The notes under the pieces: model-generated
Told to the model about the DNA's origin: nothing
The model's input: only the letters and a program-made list of their open reading frames with translations
Database searches by the model: none
Part shown: one piece after another, positions 62,098 through 64,000 of the stretch
Position numbering within the stretch: position 1 is the first letter of the stretch
Layout: each line of letters opens with the position of its first letter
Origin: Caulobacter sp. UNC358MFTsu5.1
Lineage (GTDB): Bacteria; Pseudomonadota; Alphaproteobacteria; Caulobacterales; Caulobacteraceae
Assembly (NCBI RefSeq): GCF_000712075.1
Contig: NZ_JONW01000007.1
Coordinates: forward strand, 486,623-550,622
Length of the DNA stretch: 64,000 nt
Direction of reading: 5' to 3'
Program-made: the position numbers and the translations under genes

Positions 62098-62176
62098 GAC
62101 TGGGAGAAACCTTCCTCGAAAATCGCGGGTTCTCCGCAGGGCCAAGGCCCTAGCGAAGAAGCGGACGCGAGCAGCG

Positions 62177-62206
62177 GGTATAGTAGAGCCGCGGGGCGCC
62201 GGGCAA
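62177..62206 (-). promoter_or_regulatory. possible ppiD-trpE promoter
   Basis: On the minus strand TTGCCCG (62206-62200) and ACTATACC (62184-62177) are 15 bases apart, resembling the Caulobacter housekeeping promoter. It would give a leader of about 70 bases ahead of ppiD. Confidence 0.45.
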
Positions 62207-62265
62207 GCGGCGGCGGGTTCGACCGGTCTTGACTTCCGTCTCGCCAAGGGTCCCAAACCGGGTCC

Positions 62266-63027
62266 ATGACCCTTTCGCTGACGACGCCCCGGCCGCTGAT
62301 CGCCGGAAATTGGAAGATGTTCGGGCTGGAGGCCTCGCTGGACGAGGCGCGGGCGGTGGCGGCGGCCCTGGCGGCCAAGCCGCCCGCCGCCCGGGTGGCC
62401 ATCTGCCCGGCGGCCACCCTGCTGAGCCGGATGGCCGAGGCCATGGCGGGCGAGGCGGTGATCGTCGGCGGCCAGGACTGCCATCCGGCCGCGGCGGGGC
62501 CCCATACCGGCGACATCTCGGCGGCGATGCTGGCCGACGCCGGCGCCACCTTGGTGATTCTCGGCCATTCCGAACGCCGCGCCGCCTACAAGGAGAGCGA
62601 CGCCCTGGTGTCGGCCAAGGTCGAGGCCGCCCTGGCCGCCGGCCTGGAGCCGATCGTCTGCTTCGGCGAGACCCTGGCCCAGCGCGACGCCGGCCAGGCC
62701 GAGGCGGTGGTCACGGGCATGGCCCGCGAGTCGCTGCCGGCCGCCCTGGCGGGTCAGGCCTTCGCCGTGGCCTACGAGCCGGTCTGGGCGATCGGCACCG
62801 GCCGCACCCCGACCCCGGAAGACATCGAGCACATCCACGAGGCCCTGCGGGCCGTGCTGGTCGAACGGTTTGGCCAGCACGGCGCGACCGTGCCGATCCT
62901 CTACGGCGGCTCGGTCAAGCCCGACAACGCGCGGGAAATCCTGGCGGCGCCCGAGGTCGGCGGCGCCCTGGTCGGCGGCGCCTCGCTGAAGGCGGCCGAC
63001 TTCCTGGCGATCATCGAGGCGGCTTAG
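62266..63027 (+). CDS. tpiA: triose-phosphate isomerase
   Basis: It interconverts dihydroxyacetone phosphate and glyceraldehyde 3-phosphate. The 253-residue TIM barrel has LIAGNWKMFG with the catalytic Lys, LVILGHSERR with the catalytic His, AYEPVWAIGTGRTP with the catalytic Glu, and the phosphate loop PILYGGSVKPDNA. It is divergent from ppiD. Its stop is three bases from the convergent stop of the next gene. Confidence 0.97.
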   Translation: MTLSLTTPRPLIAGNWKMFGLEASLDEARAVAAALAAKPPAARVAICPAATLLSRMAEAMAGEAVIVGGQDCHPAAAGPHTGDISAAMLADAGATLVILGHSERRAAYKESDALVSAKVEAALAAGLEPIVCFGETLAQRDAGQAEAVVTGMARESLPAALAGQAFAVAYEPVWAIGTGRTPTPEDIEHIHEALRAVLVERFGQHGATVPILYGGSVKPDNAREILAAPEVGGALVGGASLKAADFLAIIEAA

Positions 63028-63030
63028 GGC

Positions 63031-63399
63031 CTAGGGAGCGAGCTGGGCGGCCATGGGCGGCGCGGGCCGGGCCGACCAGGCGCCGATCCGCCGGGCCACC
63101 TCGCTGGGGCCGGCGGCGTCCAGCGCCTCCTCGAAAGCGTCCAGCGCATCCAGCAGCTCGTCGCCGAAGAAGATCCCCGACCACTGGCCGCCCACGAACG
63201 CGGGGAGGCAGGCGTCCACGTCGCGGGCGGCCGCTTCGAGGTCGGGCGTCTTGTTGGCCAGAAGGGCGAGGTTCTGCAGGGTTACCCGGACCCGCTGGAT
63301 CGCCAACGCCACCGTTCCGGCGACATCTTCTGGAGAGGTTTCGACAGCGATCTTACGGACCGCTTTGAGATGATCAGAGATGTGTTTGGAACTCGACAT
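63031..63399 (-). CDS. conserved hypothetical protein, 122 aa
   Basis: This 122-residue soluble, acidic protein begins MSSSKHISDHLKAVRKIAVE and is mostly helical by composition. The start at 63399 is supported by AGGAG seven bases upstream. No domain was recognised. A central segment reads LPAFVGGQWSGIFFGDELLD. An open frame upstream to 63777 runs across the palindrome cluster and is not credible. Its convergent end with tpiA gives no functional clue. Confidence 0.65.
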   Translation of the reverse strand: MSSSKHISDHLKAVRKIAVETSPEDVAGTVALAIQRVRVTLQNLALLANKTPDLEAAARDVDACLPAFVGGQWSGIFFGDELLDALDAFEEALDAAGPSEVARRIGAWSARPAPPMAAQLAP

Positions 63400-63566
63400 A
63401 GTACAACTCCTAACGCTCGAACCCGATATTCCGCCATCTCCCGATTTTTGAGATCGGGGAAAACCCTGGTCTCGGCCGCCGTTTTTCCCGCACCTTAGGT
63501 TGTGAAGCTCGGGTCGCCATATCGATTTTCGGTTGTTAGCGCTCCCACGGGTTGTGCTTGCGCGGA

Positions 63567-63633
63567 GGGGACATGCACTCAGGGCGGTGCGCCGGCCAGG
63601 TTCGCGGGGCGTGCGATGTGAGTGCGTGTCCCC
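63567..63633. repeat. GGGGACA-type palindrome A (REP-like)
   Basis: Arms GGGGACATGCACTCA (63567-63581) and TGAGTGCGTGTCCCC (63619-63633) are inverted with one mismatch around 37 bases. It is the first of three related palindromes. Confidence 0.8.
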
Positions 63634-63649
63634 CAAGTCGTCCGCTGAC

Positions 63650-63676
63650 GGGGACATGCCCTTGGGGCGTGTCCCC
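63650..63676. repeat. GGGGACA-type palindrome B (REP-like)
   Basis: This 27-base imperfect palindrome starts GGGGACATGCC and ends GGCGTGTCCCC. It is also, as a whole, the inverted copy of palindrome C with one mismatch. Confidence 0.8.
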
Positions 63677-63701
63677 AGGTCTCGCGCGGCGCCAGGTGGT
63701 T

Positions 63702-63728
63702 GGGGACACGCCGCAAGGGCATGTCCCC
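63702..63728. repeat. GGGGACA-type palindrome C (REP-like)
   Basis: This 27-base element starts GGGGACACGCC and ends GGCATGTCCCC, and is the reverse complement of palindrome B except at one base. B and C together could form a 27-bp stem with a 25-base loop. Such paired GGGGACA elements resemble REP sequences mobilised by REP-associated tyrosine transposases, but no transposase gene is in the window. Confidence 0.75.
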
Positions 63729-64000
63729 GGTCGGACTTAATCCTCGGCGGATAGCGAACAGACTTCAGCGTTTTCAATGCCTTGAACTTTTTCGACCGAA
63801 CTTGTCCTCACCCTTCCAGGCGCCCGTATCCTGATCCCACCTGAAAGCAGGGAAGGGCGTCCGGCCGGCGACCGAACGGCTTTCGGGGGTGGACGAGCGG
63901 GAAGCGCTCGCCGGTGGTCTTGAGTGACGCCTTCGCGGCGGTCCTGGGCAGGTTCTTCTGTGAAGACGAAACCCAGGCGGCGGGGGATCGGCGGACGCAA
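63729..64000. other. unresolved region at the window end
   Basis: No convincing gene is seen here. A minus-strand frame is open for 87 codons from the window edge, but the product is Arg/Pro-rich with no recognised motif. On the plus strand several small hairpins stand out, including GAGCG/CGCTC around 63895-63910 and CCTGGG/CCCAGG at about 63946-63980 enclosing TTCTTC/GAAGA. It could be a structured RNA continuing past the window, a regulatory leader, or part of a gene. It was left open. Confidence 0.25.

Noticed and set aside
63400..63777. N-terminal extension of the hypothetical gene at 63031-63399, and plus-strand small frames over the palindromes
   Set aside because: They cross the GGGGACA repeats and lack ribosome binding sites; a good binding site supports the start at 63399.

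Overview
The window reads as chromosomal DNA of an alphaproteobacterium, almost certainly Caulobacter or a close relative. The evidence is very high GC with strong third-position GC, housekeeping genes packed into overlapping operons, promoter-like sites of the Caulobacter type (TTGACGS, a 10-14 base spacer, GCTANAWC), an alphaproteobacterial SOS box (GTTC-N7-GTTC) upstream of lexA, the PodJ-protease orthologue mmpA beside bamA, and a 29-codon gene whose product matches the Caulobacter division inhibitor SidA. No tRNA, rRNA, CRISPR array, prophage or complete insertion sequence was recognised.

Layout. (1) 1-11949: the end of the complex I operon (nuoH partial, then nuoI-J-K-L-M-N) runs with almost no gaps into birA, coaX, RNase J and a rhomboid protease. 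Two small putative lipoprotein genes sit between nuoH and nuoI. (2) 12054-16426: methylmalonyl-CoA epimerase and a DUF1467 gene, then a 396-base gap with a run of perfect hairpins ending in a strong terminator (candidate structured RNA), then proS with a long leader hairpin, and lolC-lolD. (3) 16427-25420: outer-membrane barrel protein and nucleoside hydrolase (minus strand), sidA and dnaE (plus), an ArsR/SdpI-like pair (minus), a GFA-family protein (plus), a HAD phosphatase and an HNH endonuclease of lower GC (minus). (4) 25655-29088: rpsB, tsf, pyrH and frr with several leader and terminator hairpins. (5) 29133-40589: an 11-kb envelope operon (uppS, cdsA, dxr, mmpA, bamA, skp, lpxD, fabZ, lpxA, lpxI, lpxB). 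(6) 40501-44381: a hybrid histidine kinase whose 3' end overlaps lpxB antisense, then a FliK-like gene and a stand-alone FlhB C-domain gene. (7) 44437-51778: gltA and gltX (minus), comEC, a GST and a second GFA protein (plus), a TonB-like exported protein and lexA (minus). (8) 52030-55793: D-aminoacylase-like amidohydrolase, an ICMT-like methyltransferase and a class C beta-lactamase-like hydrolase. (9) 55798-63399: ppiD-trpE and trpG-trpD-trpC on the minus strand, separated by a small plus-strand membrane-protein gene, then tpiA and a small conserved hypothetical gene. (10) 63400-64000: no convincing gene; it holds a cluster of GGGGACA-type palindromes (REP-like) and an unresolved 270-base end.

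Functional themes: energy metabolism (complex I, citrate synthase), translation factors coupled to isoprenoid, phospholipid and lipid A synthesis with outer-membrane assembly, and DNA-damage control (lexA and sidA next to dnaE). All coordinates and motifs were read by eye from the sequence; no similarity search was run, so family names rest on recognised motifs and gene context.
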